Source: Tenebrio molitor
Lineage: Eukaryota; Arthropoda; Insecta; Coleoptera; Tenebrionidae
Direction of reading: 5' to 3'
Assembly: GCF_963966145.1 (NCBI RefSeq)
Contig: NC_091056.1
Span: 3,870,217 to 3,934,216 of the forward strand
Length of the DNA stretch: 64,000 nucleotides
Shown here: positions 44,212 to 55,836 of the stretch, piece by piece
Layout: every line of letters begins with the position of its first letter
Numbering within the stretch: position 1 is the first letter of the stretch
Translations under genes and position numbers: made by a program
The notes under the pieces: generated by a model
Database searches by the model: none
What the model saw: the letters and a program-made list of their open reading frames with translations, nothing else
Told to the model about the DNA's origin: nothing

Positions 44212-46262
44212 GTCCGAGAGCTGATGATGAATTTGGAGAAGGTATTTTAGGCAATCAGAAATAAAAAAAAAGTACTATTTGAATGTTAGTGAATCTGGAA
44301 TCGACAGTCGCTAAGGGCGTTTGCGGTGATTTTACTACTGCGCAGCATATGAAACTTGCAAAAAATTTATCCCAAAAAACATACTTTAGGCAACTTGAAA
44401 TTATACTGATTTTTTAGTTTAGCATTTGTAGATTACAGAAATAAAAATGCCAGATTATTAGGACGGTTTTAAAGTACAACCCGACTGCCCCAAAGTCATT
44501 TTTTTAGTATACGCAAAAAATATACTTTATGGCAGATTTATTAATTGATATTAAAAATATGTGCAAAAGGGCCAGACTAATACGAGGGTTTTAAATAATA
44601 ACCCGACGCGAATAAACATTTTAAATAAGTGCGACAAAAAAGTCTTATGCGTATACATAGGTACGAGAGAGATAGTTTATCGATGTCTGCCAGCAGTAGC
44701 TAAGGAAGCCCTCGGCTCCGATAAAACTGTAACTATTAATATCTGAGAAAAATCATCGAAGAGGTCAACTTTGTTTGTAAAAAGTGCATATTGTTCAGTA
44801 CTTTACTTATGTTGACAGCTTTTCATCTCCTAATAATGACGTCATCAATATTTTTTTTCAATGACAAGTCCCACTTTTTTCTCCTTTTTCTAATAGATCT
44901 TCTCACTACCTATAAGGCATTCACCATCTTTTTGGGACCGAGTTGGCTATGACCAGATCTAGTGATTTTGTTGGCAGTACCTCGGTGATAACTACATTCC
45001 CTAAAGGAAATTGACACTTTTTGTGTTAGGTTAGGTTGTTTTCAAATTAAGGTTATATTTTCTGAATAGGTACATTGTTGCCGGATCTCTTAAATCTGGT
45101 CTGTCCTTTTTAAATTAAATTAAATCTTTTAATAGAAATTTTTTATCGTAATAAAATTATTTTGGCAATTTTGCTGACTGTTCCTTTGACGGAAATTTAA
45201 ATTATTTTAACACACTTAATAGTTTTTTAGTTTCTTACGAATATTAAAATAATAAATCTGGCAATGCGGTGGCAAGAAAATGTCGAATAGACACTGACAG
45301 GAAAAAAAGTTGTATCCGTTGCATCACTGAGTCAGTTAGTCCAACATGAAAAGAAAAAATCATAGCCAACTCGGTCCCAAAAAGATCGTGAATGCCTAAT
45401 AAACACCTAAACTACAGTTTTATCGAATTTATTCCGAACTTTACGAACTAAACTAATTTTAATATAAAAGCCGTAAATTTATTAATGAAAATTCGAAAAA
45501 TATTATTTCTAAAGATAGCAATTTGTTTCTGTTAATCTGAAATTATTGATTTTTTTTCATATGTAACTTTAATTCAGACAATATTCATTCGCATATTTGA
45601 AGCAAATTTTTAATATTAGGTAATTAACATCACATTTATTTAGATAGAATATCTAAGCAGACATATGTATAAGCTCTATAGTAAAGAAAGGCGTTGCTGA
45701 AGAAAAGATTTGTTTAACAATCTATTTTAAAAAAACGAGCCGGGGCCGCCCTTAGCTACTGCTGGCAGATATCGATAAACTATCTCTCTCGTACCTATGT
45801 ATACGCATAAGACTTTTTTGTCGCACTTATTTAAAATGTTTATTCGCGTCGGGTTATTATTTAAAACCCTCGTATTAGTCTGGCTCTTTTGCACATATTT
45901 TTAATATCAATTAATAAATCTGCCATAAAAATTTCAGACTGCCTAAAGTATATTTTTTGCGTATACTAAAAAAATGACTTTGGGGCAGTCGGGTTGTACT
46001 TTAAAACCGTCCAAATAATCTGGCATTTTCATTTCTGTAATCTATAAATGCTAAACTAAAAAATCTGTATAATTTCAAGTTGCCTAAAGTATGTTTTTTG
46101 GGATAAATTTTTTGCAAGTTTCATATGCTGCGCAGTAGTAAAATAACCGCAAACGCCCTTAGCGACTCTCGAATCCAGATTCACTAACATTCAAATAGTA
46201 TAATTTTTTTAATTTCTAATTGCCTAAAATACGTTCTCCAAATTCGTCATCAGCTCTCCGAC
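44212..46262. mobile_element. 2,051-bp element with inverted ends longer than 500 bp
   Basis: Left arm about 44212-44735 and right arm about 45735-46262 are inverse copies, starting GTC(C/G)GAGAGCTGATGA, flanked by TA (44210-44211 and 46263-46264). The arms differ by scattered changes. The centre holds a smaller MITE (44916-45396). Arm frames such as 44561-44746 are not genes. Inserted in the BEL gag. The TA duplication is likely but not proven, because the gag frames on the two sides do not join cleanly. Confidence 0.85.
44916..45396. mobile_element. 481-bp Harbinger-type MITE, TAA duplications
   Basis: Inverted ends GGCATTCAC.ATCTTTTTGG of about 37 bases, with TAA on each side (44913-44915 and 45397-45399). 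A three-base TNA/TAA target is characteristic of PIF/Harbinger. No coding sequence. Confidence 0.85.
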
Positions 46263-46264
46263 TA

Positions 46265-46843
46265 TAATTTAATTGTGACAACATTAATTGAATGAGAATG
46301 ATATCCCAACTTTGTACTGGAATATCTAAATTTTTCAATATACTTACTTAAATTGGTCGAAAGCCCATCTAGCAGTTGTCTTAGGGACGCTGGTGATTCC
46401 TTTGTTACCTGCGGTAGATTTATTATTGTATTGACGTGCTCTTGTACGATAATCCGTTTGTTCTCAAACCGTGATTCTAAAAGATTATACGCTGTAATGT
46501 AATTGTCATGGGTGATTGCTAAATGAACAATTAGCTTTTGTGCTTCCCCCTTTACACTTGATTTTAAATAATGAAACTTTTGTATGTTGGTTAAATCATT
46601 ACGCTCCTGAATCATAGAATCAAATGTATTTTTGAAATTTACCCATTCAATATAATTTTCCTCCAACGAAGGTAGGTTTATTGGCGGGAGTTTGGCTACT
46701 ACACTTTCAGCAATACCTTGACTTGAATTGACTGATGTTGACGGTGATATAAGTGTAGGCGACTCTAAATAACTGCTTACATCCGCGATAACTTTATAGT
46801 AATAAATCAGTTTCAAAACTCTCTCGATACGTTTCTTCGTCAT
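46265..46843 (-). pseudogene. gag: BEL/Pao gag, N-terminal and central part
   Basis: 193 residues. The motif order is that of the DUF1759-type BEL/Pao gag: KLPPINLPSLEENYIEWVNF, then FDSMI, NIQKFHYLKSSVKGEAQKLI and YNLLESRFENKRIIVQEH. A frameshift near 46320 passes to a frame giving LDIPVQSWDIILI. The element at 44212-46262 interrupts it directly afterwards. Upstream (46844-46970) a further coding-like stretch in other frames suggests more frameshifts in the N-terminus. The LTRs were not found. Confidence 0.85.
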
Positions 46844-48846
46844 ATTTTAATAACTCAATGGACGTTTGAATGTCGTTAAAATCGTTGACGGCTTTGTTTA
46901 AAATTTCTTTCCGAATTGAAATTTGTTTTCTGTGTGCAATATTTGATTAAATAGACCTCTTTTTGAATACGTTGTTATTCAGGTACAGTAGGATGAAAAA
47001 ACGAAATAATCAAGGCAAGTTGTTGGTAAGTGCCTTCCTTGAAAGTCTGGTAACTTTTGTTGAAAATCCTCAAAAACTCGCCATTCGCCGTTGTCAAGTC
47101 TTTCTCCATTTGTGAAGTAACACTGCACGATGAACATTATTTGCTCTAAAGTGAACATATTGTAGTAGCAAATTTAATAGCCAATAATTAATAATGACAG
47201 TTACTATTGTAATGACATCTGAATTAAATTTTTATGTGTTGCCAACTGAAGCGTATTAATCAGGCCCCTCTCGATTTTTTTTATTTTCGATCGCACGGTA
47301 TTATAAGTGACTGTTTTTCCCTGAATATACACACCGTAAAAAAATTTTACAGTACGGATTAGGTGAAATTCTTTTACCCATTATCCGTAGGGTAATTTTT
47401 TAGAAAATAGTAAAATTACATTTTACAATATTTTCGATAAGCGAAATTACAAAGCAGGACTGTATTTTTGCTTTTTAAATTTACAAAATATTTTAATTTT
47501 AAAGGGTAAAATTAGAGAAAATAGTAATTTTAAAAGGTAATAATAAAAATGATTTTACTAGACCCAAAATATTTACTAGGTAAATTTGAAACAGAACATT
47601 GATTTTATCAAGTAATTTTACTGTGAATAGAAACAATCCACTTGTAATTTGCTTCTGAAGAAGTTTCTAATTATTTTAATAACCTTGGAAATTATTTGTT
47701 CAAAAAAAAATCACATTATTTATGTATACAGTGCCTTTTTTTTAACGCTGGCCATAGGGATTTCCATGACAAAAACTTTGGATCGTGTTAATAAGCTTTT
47801 TAGCAGGAATTTTTAAGTGAAATTTGGCAGAATATTAGATTAGTATTTTATAAATCAATTTAAGTTTATTTTATACTACAAAATAAAATAATTACGGAAG
47901 TAATTAAAAAAAAGTACTTTTAATTTCTTTCATTATTTCTTGCCCAGAAGGTTAGACAGTTACAAAATTTTTATGATCGTCTTGGTTAGTGGTCTTACAG
48001 CCTATGGAAGACAGTTTGAACAATTTATGAAATGAAAATTCAAAAATAATTAAAGTATGTAGTTTAATATTTTTGAAGTAGAATTTTATTTATTTTGATG
48101 TAATTATGATTTCCTACATTTTATGTTTATGAAATAAAACAGCACATTTTTCAAAGTCTCTCCCATTCAATCATTTCTTTATTTGAAAAGATGTCCATTG
48201 AAAATTATTACTGTTTGACGTTTGTTGAGTTACATTACGTCAGCCTACTTGGCAAGCCACGTGGTAAATTTAATAAACTTATTTTTGCTCTAATCAGGTT
48301 CATATTTTGAATGAAAGAAAAAGAATTTATATAAATAAACTTTATTTTGATTATAACTACTGTGTTATACAAAATATTACTTATATATTACGTATATAAA
48401 TTTTTCGAAAAATTATGTAGATATACAGTAATTTATGAAAACAAAGAAAAAACATCAGTAACTAATCTATCTATACCCAATGTTTAGAACGGAAAAAAAC
48501 TTTCTTTAAATTCTTCAACAAAATTAGTTCTACAAAAACATAATAAGTACTATACTAAGGACAACGTAACATTTTATCTGCCCCGCCCATTTCATTTTCT
48601 TAGTTACCAATCAAATAGGTTGTTAAGACGATCTGATTTACACAGTAAAAATTTCTGACATTCGAATTGTCTTAATGACATTTTATTTTTTAAAACCTAA
48701 AACAATAATTGTGGACTTGACAGCAAAATTTGACATTTTATGTATTAATAAATTGTGTCAAATAGGCGAGGACGCCTATGTTTATGTCAACTATCACATT
48801 AAAAAGCGAATAACCAACAATAATATTACCAACCTATGAAAAAAGT
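46844..48846. other. AT-rich stretch upstream of BEL gag, no gene seen
   Basis: Bases 46990-47109 give a short minus-strand frame (MEKDLTTANGEFLRIF..) that could belong to the BEL leader or gag start. The remainder to 48846 has no domain or clear repeat ends. Confidence 0.4.
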
Positions 48847-49748
48847 CACATTCATTTAAAATCACCCGGTATGTGGTGACATTGAAGGCAAAGATACCTA
48901 CCGGGACATTTTTTTAACGCTGAACATAGTCCATACTTATTCCCTATGTTCAATTTTAAAAAACACAGATCAATGCATTGTGAGTTGCTATGGAACCAAC
49001 TACACCGAACACCAGAGATTTTGAAATAATGTTAAAAATTGTTTCGATTGATGGAATTTGTCTATCATGTGTTGCATTGGAAATGTCACGCACATTTCTA
49101 ATGCTCTGATTGGCATAGAATAACTGCATTATGTGTATTTCTTCTTCAAACAACTTGACCATTTTGTTAAACTGTCAAGTAATTATTTTCGTTACTTTGG
49201 TTACGTGATTAGATACATGCATTGACCTGTGTTTTTTAAAACTGAACATAGGGAATAAGTATGGGCTATGTTCAATGTTAAAAAAATGTCCCGGTATATC
49301 GCTCCAAGTTTTTCGTGCCAGCACGCGAACCTAAAGCGTTTCCCACCTCATAATCGTCAAAAAACAACATTAACAAAAAACAAAAACAACATTGCCAAAA
49401 TTTCTAGTTTGGTATTTCCACAACTCACATTGCACGAAGTTACTTACTACTGTTTTTCTTTTAGTAAATCAGAGTAATACAATTTCATGGATTGAAGAAA
49501 CTCTTCAAGAGAAAATAATTTAGGTAAAAGATCTTTTAAAGAAATTAATTTCATATATGCGGGTACTGGCTCTATCATTGCATTGTTGAGTTTCTTCATC
49601 TTTTCTCCTATTTGAATGTTAAACGATGGAACAAATAAGCCAGTTGCTTATACTTTTGTATACATTTATACTCCGAATTGAGACCACTCAAACAGTTTTC
49701 AATAAAACCAAATGCTTTTTCCATGTCCTTTATATTTTTCTCTTTCAT
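48847..49748 (-). pseudogene. Unnamed insect transposon ORF, split by a MITE
   Basis: An ATG at 49748 starts MKEKNIKDMEKAFGF. Across frameshifts follow IEPVPAYMKLISLKDLLPKL, then DDYEVGNALGSRAGTKNLGA near 49310-49370. The MITE 48901-49294 then interrupts it, and VSLPSMSPH continues at 48900-48860. The pattern (EPVP...; D(D/E)(Y/F)EV.NPLGS...LGAVY.SLP) is that of a widespread repeat-encoded protein that I cannot place in a superfamily. Non-functional. Confidence 0.5.
48901..49294. mobile_element. 394-bp TA-flanked MITE, CCGGGACATTTTTTTAAC ends
   Basis: Inverted ends of about 80 bases, with TA at 48899-48900 and 49295-49296. The inner minus-strand frame (49162-48956) has a helix-turn-helix look (EEEIHIMQLFYANQSIRNVR, then PSIETIFNI) like the N-terminus of a mariner transposase. 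The MITE is therefore probably a deletion derivative of a mariner element. A partial copy lies at 8981-9097. Confidence 0.85.
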
Positions 49749-49754
49749 TTAATT

Positions 49755-50412
49755 TAGTTAGCGATTTAATTTTTTTTTTAACTCGGATACAGGCTGTTTG
49801 ATAAAAAACGCCTCAACCCATAACTTTTTTATTTATTATCCTATTTCAATGAACAAAAAAACCGAAGATATGGTTTTTCATGCGCTACGAAGCAGCCATA
49901 AGATCATTTTTTTGGCGTTATTTTCAGTAGCTTACGCCAGTCAACTTTTTTTTTTAAATGGACACATGTAGTTTTTTAGGCTCAGTCTGATTAAGTTTTT
50001 TTTTCTGAATCTAACCATGTATTAAAAGTTATCGTTTGGTCCATAGCTGACTGAAAAAAAAATCAAACAATTTTTAATTGTGGTTCAGTTTATTATGAAA
50101 TTTTCAAGTGTGCCGTGAAAAACAATTGGAATACAAATAGCAACAAATGTCAAGTGTGAGTTTGAAAATTTTCAGGTGGAATCTTGAAGAGTTTTATTAT
50201 TATTTTCTTGGAAAACATAAATAATAATAATAATAATTATTATTTTTTCTATTAACTTTTTGTTTTTGACTAATTACTCGGTATATTAAATTACAAAATT
50301 ATTGTTCTAATAGGTAAGTTTTTTGACTGTCTAGGATCAACAATTTTGGGAAGCAAACATTTTACATTAAATGACTTCAATGCATTTTCCATTTTCTGCT
50401 TTCAAAAATGAT
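49755..50412. other. Intergenic, AT-rich
   Basis: No gene seen; includes an (AAT)n-type low-complexity run near 50220. Confidence 0.4.
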
Positions 50413-50416
50413 CATC

Positions 50417-50632
50417 TGTGAGAAAAAGTGGATGATGACACATAAATGACCCTGGTCCGAGGAATATGAACACTTTATAGTTTTTAGTATCGATATGTTT
50501 TGCATGCGTGGCAAAAAGTGTGAGACGTAATCAGGTGAAGGGTAGAGAAGTCAGTCGATTTAGAGTAGTCGAACGATTTGTACGTTGTGTGAATAAACGC
50601 TAGTTTTGGAAATTTAGGGAGTATTTCTTACA
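50417..50632 (+). repeat. 5' LTR of gypsy element 2
   Basis: TGTGAG...CTTACA, 216 bp. Followed by AAATTCAGAAGTGGGATTAC; the 13-mer TCAGAAGTGGGAT is shared with the first gypsy element and probably belongs to the primer-binding site. Confidence 0.95.
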
Positions 50633-50792
50633 AAATTCAGAAGTGGGATTACTCACGCTATCTGCGTTACCTGTGAAGTTGGTGTTAGAATTCCTGTGTA
50701 ACGTGTAGTGTTACGCGATTTGAAAAAGACCGAACCGCTGCGAAGCGAACGCATAGTTTACGCGGCAAAAACGATTACACTTTTAATTAATC

Positions 50793-51380
50793 ATGAATCG
50801 ATCGGGGAAAAGTGATGAAACCCATCGTGCGGGCACAAAGCGTCGGCGGAAGCAATCTTCAAGCTCATCGTCGAGTTCGTCATCTACAAGTACGTCTTCG
50901 AGTTCGTCTGGCGATGCGAAGCGTCAATTGAAGAAACTAAAAAGGCGTTTAGCAAACAATCGAGCGTGCACCAAGGTTTAGTGGACCGGGCTCGAATGAT
51001 GAGGCGCTTATACCGATATTCGACCCCCAAAAGGACGATTTAACTATTGAAGCTTGGGTGTCGCGAGTGGACGATGTGGCAAAGACGTACAATTGGAGCG
51101 GGAAGGTGGTAGCCAGAATTGTCGCAAATCGACTCCGAGGAATAACGAGACGGTGGTATGACAGTCAACAACACCTGAATGTGGAATGGCGCAAACTTAA
51201 GCTGGTACTGGTGAAGCAGTTTCGAAAACCACTCCCATTTGCAAAGTTGCTGCTCGACGCTGCGACGTACGAGGCGACGCCTGGACAAGACCTAATCATG
51301 AAATTAATGAGGTTAGTACGAAGACCAGCACCTCCAAAAATCCGTACCCGATGCAACCGACGATTAACGGGAGAAAGGTG
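50793..51380 (+). pseudogene. gag: Gypsy 2 gag, frameshifted and lacking zinc knuckles
   Basis: The ATG at 50793 opens a basic, then Ser-rich N-terminus. A frameshift near 50980 leads to the capsid frame: LIPIFDPQKDDLTIEAWVSR, then RITRRWYD-like and LKLVLVKQF. The protein stops soon after (51380). No CCHC knuckle is found between it and the protease, so nucleocapsid sequence has been lost. Confidence 0.8.
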
Positions 51381-51989
51381 AAGTGTTTGATAGATACGGG
51401 CAGTACATCAAGTTTAATTAAAGAGTCCGTCTTGAAAAAAATAGGCTTAACATACGATCAAAACGCTAACAAAATATTACGTGGGTTTGCCGGTAACTTA
51501 GTCCAAGGCGTTGGGAGCGTCCGCACTCTGGTACAAGTTGGTGAAGCTAAGGTACCAGTTGATTTCATTGTGATGAAAGACAATAACTTAACTCAAGACT
51601 GCATAATCGGAGGCGACTTTTTAAATGCACGTGATGTGATGTTCATAAAACGTGGAGATGAACTAATTATCCGTCAGCTGAATGATCTGCATCTCTCAGC
51701 AAAAATGGAAATCACAAGTGTTTGTGCGGTTTCGGAAGTTAGTTTGGAACTTGTATTCGGAGATGTTGATTTGGCCACGCAAAAACGGTTCCGCGAATTA
51801 TTACGCGAATATCGAGACTGTATTGCGTATTCTATGGCGGAGTTAGGTAAAACTAGTGCAGCAGAGCTATCTATAAAGTGTGTTACGGAGGAGCCGATAG
51901 TGTATCGACCTTACCGCATGCCAATTAAAGAGAAAGAGATCAAATTCACCCTACGCAAGCCCAGTTCTTTTAGTAAAGAAGAAAACTGA
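51351..51989 (+). pseudogene. Gypsy 2 protease and start of reverse transcriptase
   Basis: The protease has an intact active site (KCLIDTGSTSSLIK) and the LRGFAGN flap-like strand, then IIGGDFL. The frame goes on through YRDCIAYSMAELG to VYRPYRMPIKEKEI. There about 50 bases are missing relative to the usual sequence before SPVLLVKKK, and the frame shifts (51945-51960), so the polyprotein ends at 51989. Confidence 0.85.
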
Positions 51990-53451
51990 CGATTACCGTA
52001 TGTGCGTTGATTTCCGGCGTCTGAACGCCGTCACCGTAAAGGACAAATATCCGTTACTGATTATTGAAGAACAACTGGATCGGCTGGGTGGTCATCAATG
52101 CTTCATAACCTTGGATTTGGCTTCAGGATTTTATCAGGTCCCAGTTGCGTCAGATTCTATTGCCAAAACAGCCTTTGTGACACCAGACAACCATCTTGAA
52201 TTCTTGAGAATGCCATTTGGCCTTACAAATGCGCCGGCAGTGTTTCAGAGACTTATGAATAATGTTTTGGGGACTTTGAAAGATTCCATTGCATTTCCTT
52301 ACATCGACGATGTAATAATTCCGTGCCCGAGTACGACGGAAGGGCTAGAGCGTCTACGGCAGGTCCTTGAGGTGTTCCGGAAAAATCAATTAACCTTGAA
52401 AATAGAGAAGTGTCGTTTCTTCCAGAAAAACATTGAGTACTTGGAAAGAGAAGTTACCGCTGAAGGGGTGAAACCAGGGGGCCGAAAGGTACAAGCTGTT
52501 CGGGAAATGAAGGAACCCCAGAACATAAAAGGAGTACGACAGTTCTTGGGTTTGTCGGGCTATTTCCGTCGACACGTAGAGAACTATGCCAGGATCGTGG
52601 AGCCGTTGACACGTTTATTACGAAAAGATACGCCGTGGTGTTGGGGGTCAGAGCAACAAAGTGCCTTTGACAATATCAAGACGATTCTAACGGAAAGACC
52701 AGTACTGGCCGTTTTCGACCCTGAGTTAGAGACAGAGTTACACACCGATGCCAGCTCATTAGGGTATGGCGCGATTCTGATGCAACGGCGGGGAGAACTT
52801 TTCCGTGTAGTGGCGTACTACAGCAAACAAAGTACACGTGAACAGAAGTACTATCATTCCTACGAGTTAGAGACATTGGCCGTTGTATCCGCTCTCAGAT
52901 ACTTTCGGGTGTATTTGATTGGTATCAAATTTCGGGTAGTGACAGACTGTAGTGCCTTGAGAACGACTTTCGCAAAAAAGGACTTGCTACCGCGCGTGGC
53001 AAGATGGTGGCTCGAGGTACAAGATTATACCTTCGAGATTACCTACAGGGCCGGAGCCAAGATGAGTCACGTTGATACCCTTAGTAGGCAGCCTTTGGAG
53101 GAACCAGAACTTAACCAAGCCGATTTAACCGAGGGAGATTGGATATTGGCTGCTCAACTGCAGGACGAGCAGATTGTCCGGATTCGAACGATCCTGAGCA
53201 GTAAAGAAAAGAGTCGTGACACCAAGAGCTATTTCGACGACTATGTCTTAAAGAATGACCGTGTTTACAGAAAACTGGAGAATGGTAAAACGTCTTGGGT
53301 GGTGCCGAAAGATGTCCGGTGGCAAGTTTGTCGGTTATGCCATGACCAGGCGGGTCACACAGGAATAGAGAATACGTTGAAAAGGATGCAGAAACATTAT
53401 TGGTTCGCGAGGATGCGTAGTTTCGTGACGAAAACGCCCGAGCCTGTTTGA
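51955..53451 (+). pseudogene. pol: Gypsy 2 reverse transcriptase/RNase H and integrase start
   Basis: The frame covering 52000-53451 has all reverse transcriptase blocks: MCVDFRRLNAVT, FITLDLASGFYQVPV, FGLTNAPAVFQRLMN and the catalytic FPYIDDVII (about 52300). RNase H follows (LHTDASSLGYGAILMQ). The integrase zinc-binding start (CHDQAGHTGIENTLKRMQ) ends in a frameshift near 53440. The core enzymes look well conserved. Confidence 0.93.
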
Positions 53452-54359
53452 ATTGCGCCTATTACAAGCAATGTACTAGGAAGAAGCAGGGGAAGTTACA
53501 CCCCATTGAGAAAGTGAGTGTACCGTTTCACACGGTTCACGTAGACCACGTGGGGCTCTTCGAGACTAGTGCCCAAGGAAACAAGTTTATATTAGTGATT
53601 GTTGATGCCTTCACCAAATTCGTTATCATGGAAGCTGTGAAGTCGCAGAAGACCCAACCTGTCGTGCGTGTGTTTCAGCAAGTTATGTGCTTGTTCGGGG
53701 TTCCGACGCGAATCATTAGTGACAGGGGAAGTGCTTTCACTTCGCACTCTTTTAAGTTGTTCTGCGAAACGTACAATATTAGACACGTGTTAAATGCCGT
53801 CGCGACGCCGAGAGGCAACGGGCAGTGTGAACGCTATAACAGAACAATTGTTGCGGCGCTGACCACTCTTAGCGCAGATACAAGAAGCAACGAATGGGAC
53901 ACGCATGTGAAAGAAGTACAAAGTGCCATGAATACCACTTTCAATAAAGGTATTAAGACGACACCTTCGGAAGCATTGATGGGTTACCAACCGAGGCCTG
54001 CAGCACAAGCACAGTTGTTAGCAGAAATTGAGGTAGACCTTGAACACCTCAACCTGGCCGAACTGCGAGCCGAAATACAAGAGCACATCACTACTGACCA
54101 AGCTCGACAAAAACAGTATTAACACCGCAGGGAAGCCGACAAATACAGCAAGGATGATTTGGTCCTGGTGCTGATTACCAGTACACAGAATTCCGGTTCA
54201 AGCAAGAAACTTCTTCCCAAGTTTCGGGGACCGTTCAGAGTAGTAGCGGCTTTGTTTAATGATCGCTACGTGGTGGAAGATCTGCGTGAAGGGCGTTACA
54301 AATCGAGGACTGTTGTAGCAGTTGAAAAGTTACGGCCCTGGACATCTGCCCAAGTTTAA
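53440..54359 (+). pseudogene. Gypsy 2 integrase
   Basis: Continues in a new frame with the second Cys pair (ACLNCAYYKQC). The DDE core follows: HTVHVDHVG (Asp), IISDRGSAF (Asp) and GNGQCERYNR (Glu). A TAA at 54120-54122 interrupts, but the same frame goes on (KYSKDDLVLV) to the C-terminal domain with KFRGPFRVV and VEKLRPW, ending at 54359. Confidence 0.92.
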
Positions 54360-54429
54360 TCTACAATCTGCATGATCATGTAGTGGTTGACGCCACACGG
54401 ACAGTCAGTCCAGTCGATAAACACGGCGA

Positions 54430-54990
54430 GCAGTGGTTGTAGCCACATGGACCCGATGTCCAGGTAATGATTAAGTTGATGCAGTGGTTGTAGCCACACG
54501 GACCCGATGTCCAGGTAATGATTAAGTTGATGCAGTGGTTGTAGCCACACGGACCCGATGTCCAGGTAATGATTAAGTTGATGCAGTGGTTGTAGCCACA
54601 CGGACCCGATGTCCAGGTAATGATTAAGTTGATGCAGTGGTTGTAGCCACACGGACCCGATGTCCAGGTAATGATTAAGTTGATGCAGTGGTTGTAGCCA
54701 CACGGACCCGATGTCCAGGTAATGATTAAGTTGATGCAGTGGTTGTAGCCACACGGACCCGAGGTCCAGGTAATGATTAAGTTGATGCAGTGGTTGTAGC
54801 CACACGGACCTGATGTCCAGGTAATGATTAAGTTGGTGCAGTGGTTGTAGCCACACGGACCCGATGTCCAGGTAATGATTAAGTTGATGCAGTGGTTGTA
54901 GCCACACGGACCCGATGTCCTGGTAATGATTAAGTTGACGAAGTGGTTGTAGCCACACGGACCTGATGTCCAGGTAATAGTTAAGTTTAA
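54430..54990 (+). repeat. 51-bp minisatellite, about 11 copies
   Basis: The unit contains GTGGTTGTAGCCACACGGAC followed by CC(A/T)GGTAATGATTAAGTTGATGCA-like sequence. It lies between integrase and the 3' LTR. Since 51 is a multiple of three, the minus strand has an uninterrupted but meaningless frame (54958-54356). Diverged units (GTGG..GCCAC) continue to about 55160. Confidence 0.95.
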
Positions 54991-55198
54991 GCAGTGGCAG
55001 AAGTCACACGGATCTCGTTGGTCCAGCTTTTTCCCCTAGAGCGGAGTGGTTGTAGCCAGTAGATACGATTGTTTGGTAGAAACCGAGTACCATCTTGGTT
55101 TATGAGGTGGTAGTTGCCACGCGGGCGAGGTTTGCCCAGTTCTAGGCTTGGAGTGGAAGTTGCGGCCTGAGGACAGACCGCCGAACAGGATGGCCGAG

Positions 55199-55414
55199 TG
55201 TGAGAAAAAGTGGATGTTGACACATAAATGACCCTGGTCCGAGGAATATGAACACTTTATAGTTTTTAGTATCGATATGTTTTGCATGCGTGGCAAAAAG
55301 TGTGAGACGTAATCAGGTGAAGGGTAGAGAAGTCAGTCGATTTAGAGTAGTCGAACGATTTGTACGTTGTGTGAATAAACGCTAGTTTTGGAAATTTAGG
55401 GAGTATTTCTTACA
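55199..55414 (+). repeat. 3' LTR of gypsy element 2
   Basis: 216 bp, one base different from the 5' LTR (GATGTTGACAC versus GATGATGACAC). Preceded by CAGGATGGCCGA, also present before the 3' LTR of gypsy element 1. Confidence 0.95.
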
Positions 55415-55615
55415 CATCGTTGTTTATTATGTCCACATACCTAATATGCACGTTTTCTTGCCAGTGATACGAAGTTGCTCCTGAATTTGGTAGTACCAAT
55501 TATGATTTTTTTTTAAACAATTTTGCCGCTGCTGTTTTTTCCCAAGCTTTTATGTACATAATAACTTTTTCTTCAATGGCGTCGTTCGGAGACATTTTTT
55601 TATTACAGGTGTCCC

Positions 55616-55836
55616 TAAAAAAGAAGGCGAGTCCATAGTTCCCTTTTTTAATGATCGATGCACCAAATTAAATGGTTGTGAATAGGCTATAAGATGCCCC
55701 ATTAAATTCACGTATAGCCCTAAGCGCTAAAAGGTTTAACTGTCAAAAAAAATTTTTTCAAACGGGAACACATACGGTTTTTTTTGGAAATTCTAATAGA
55801 GATTTTTATTCTAAAAACAACAATGTATCACAAGTA
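55616..55836 (+). mobile_element. Left arm of CAGGGTGTCC-type MITE, cut by a mariner element
   Basis: Matches 42927-43163 (CAGG.GTCCC.AAAAAAGAAG and onward). It stops at the TA in CACAAGTA where the next element starts. Confidence 0.8.

Larger units (their letters stand above)
50417..55414 (+). mobile_element. Ty3/gypsy LTR retrotransposon 2, recent but defective
   Basis: LTRs of 216 bp (50417-50632 and 55199-55414) differ at one base; 4-base target duplication CATC on both sides (50413-50416 and 55415-55418). Order gag, protease, reverse transcriptase/RNase H, integrase, then a minisatellite. The coding regions have frameshifts, a stop and deletions. Confidence 0.95.

Noticed and set aside
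45024..45036. TTAGGTTAGGTT as insect telomere repeat
   Set aside because: Only two units; expected by chance in this AT-rich sequence.
54356..54958. 200-residue minus-strand open frame with 17-residue repeats
   Set aside because: It is only the antisense reading of the 51-bp minisatellite, whose unit length is a multiple of three.
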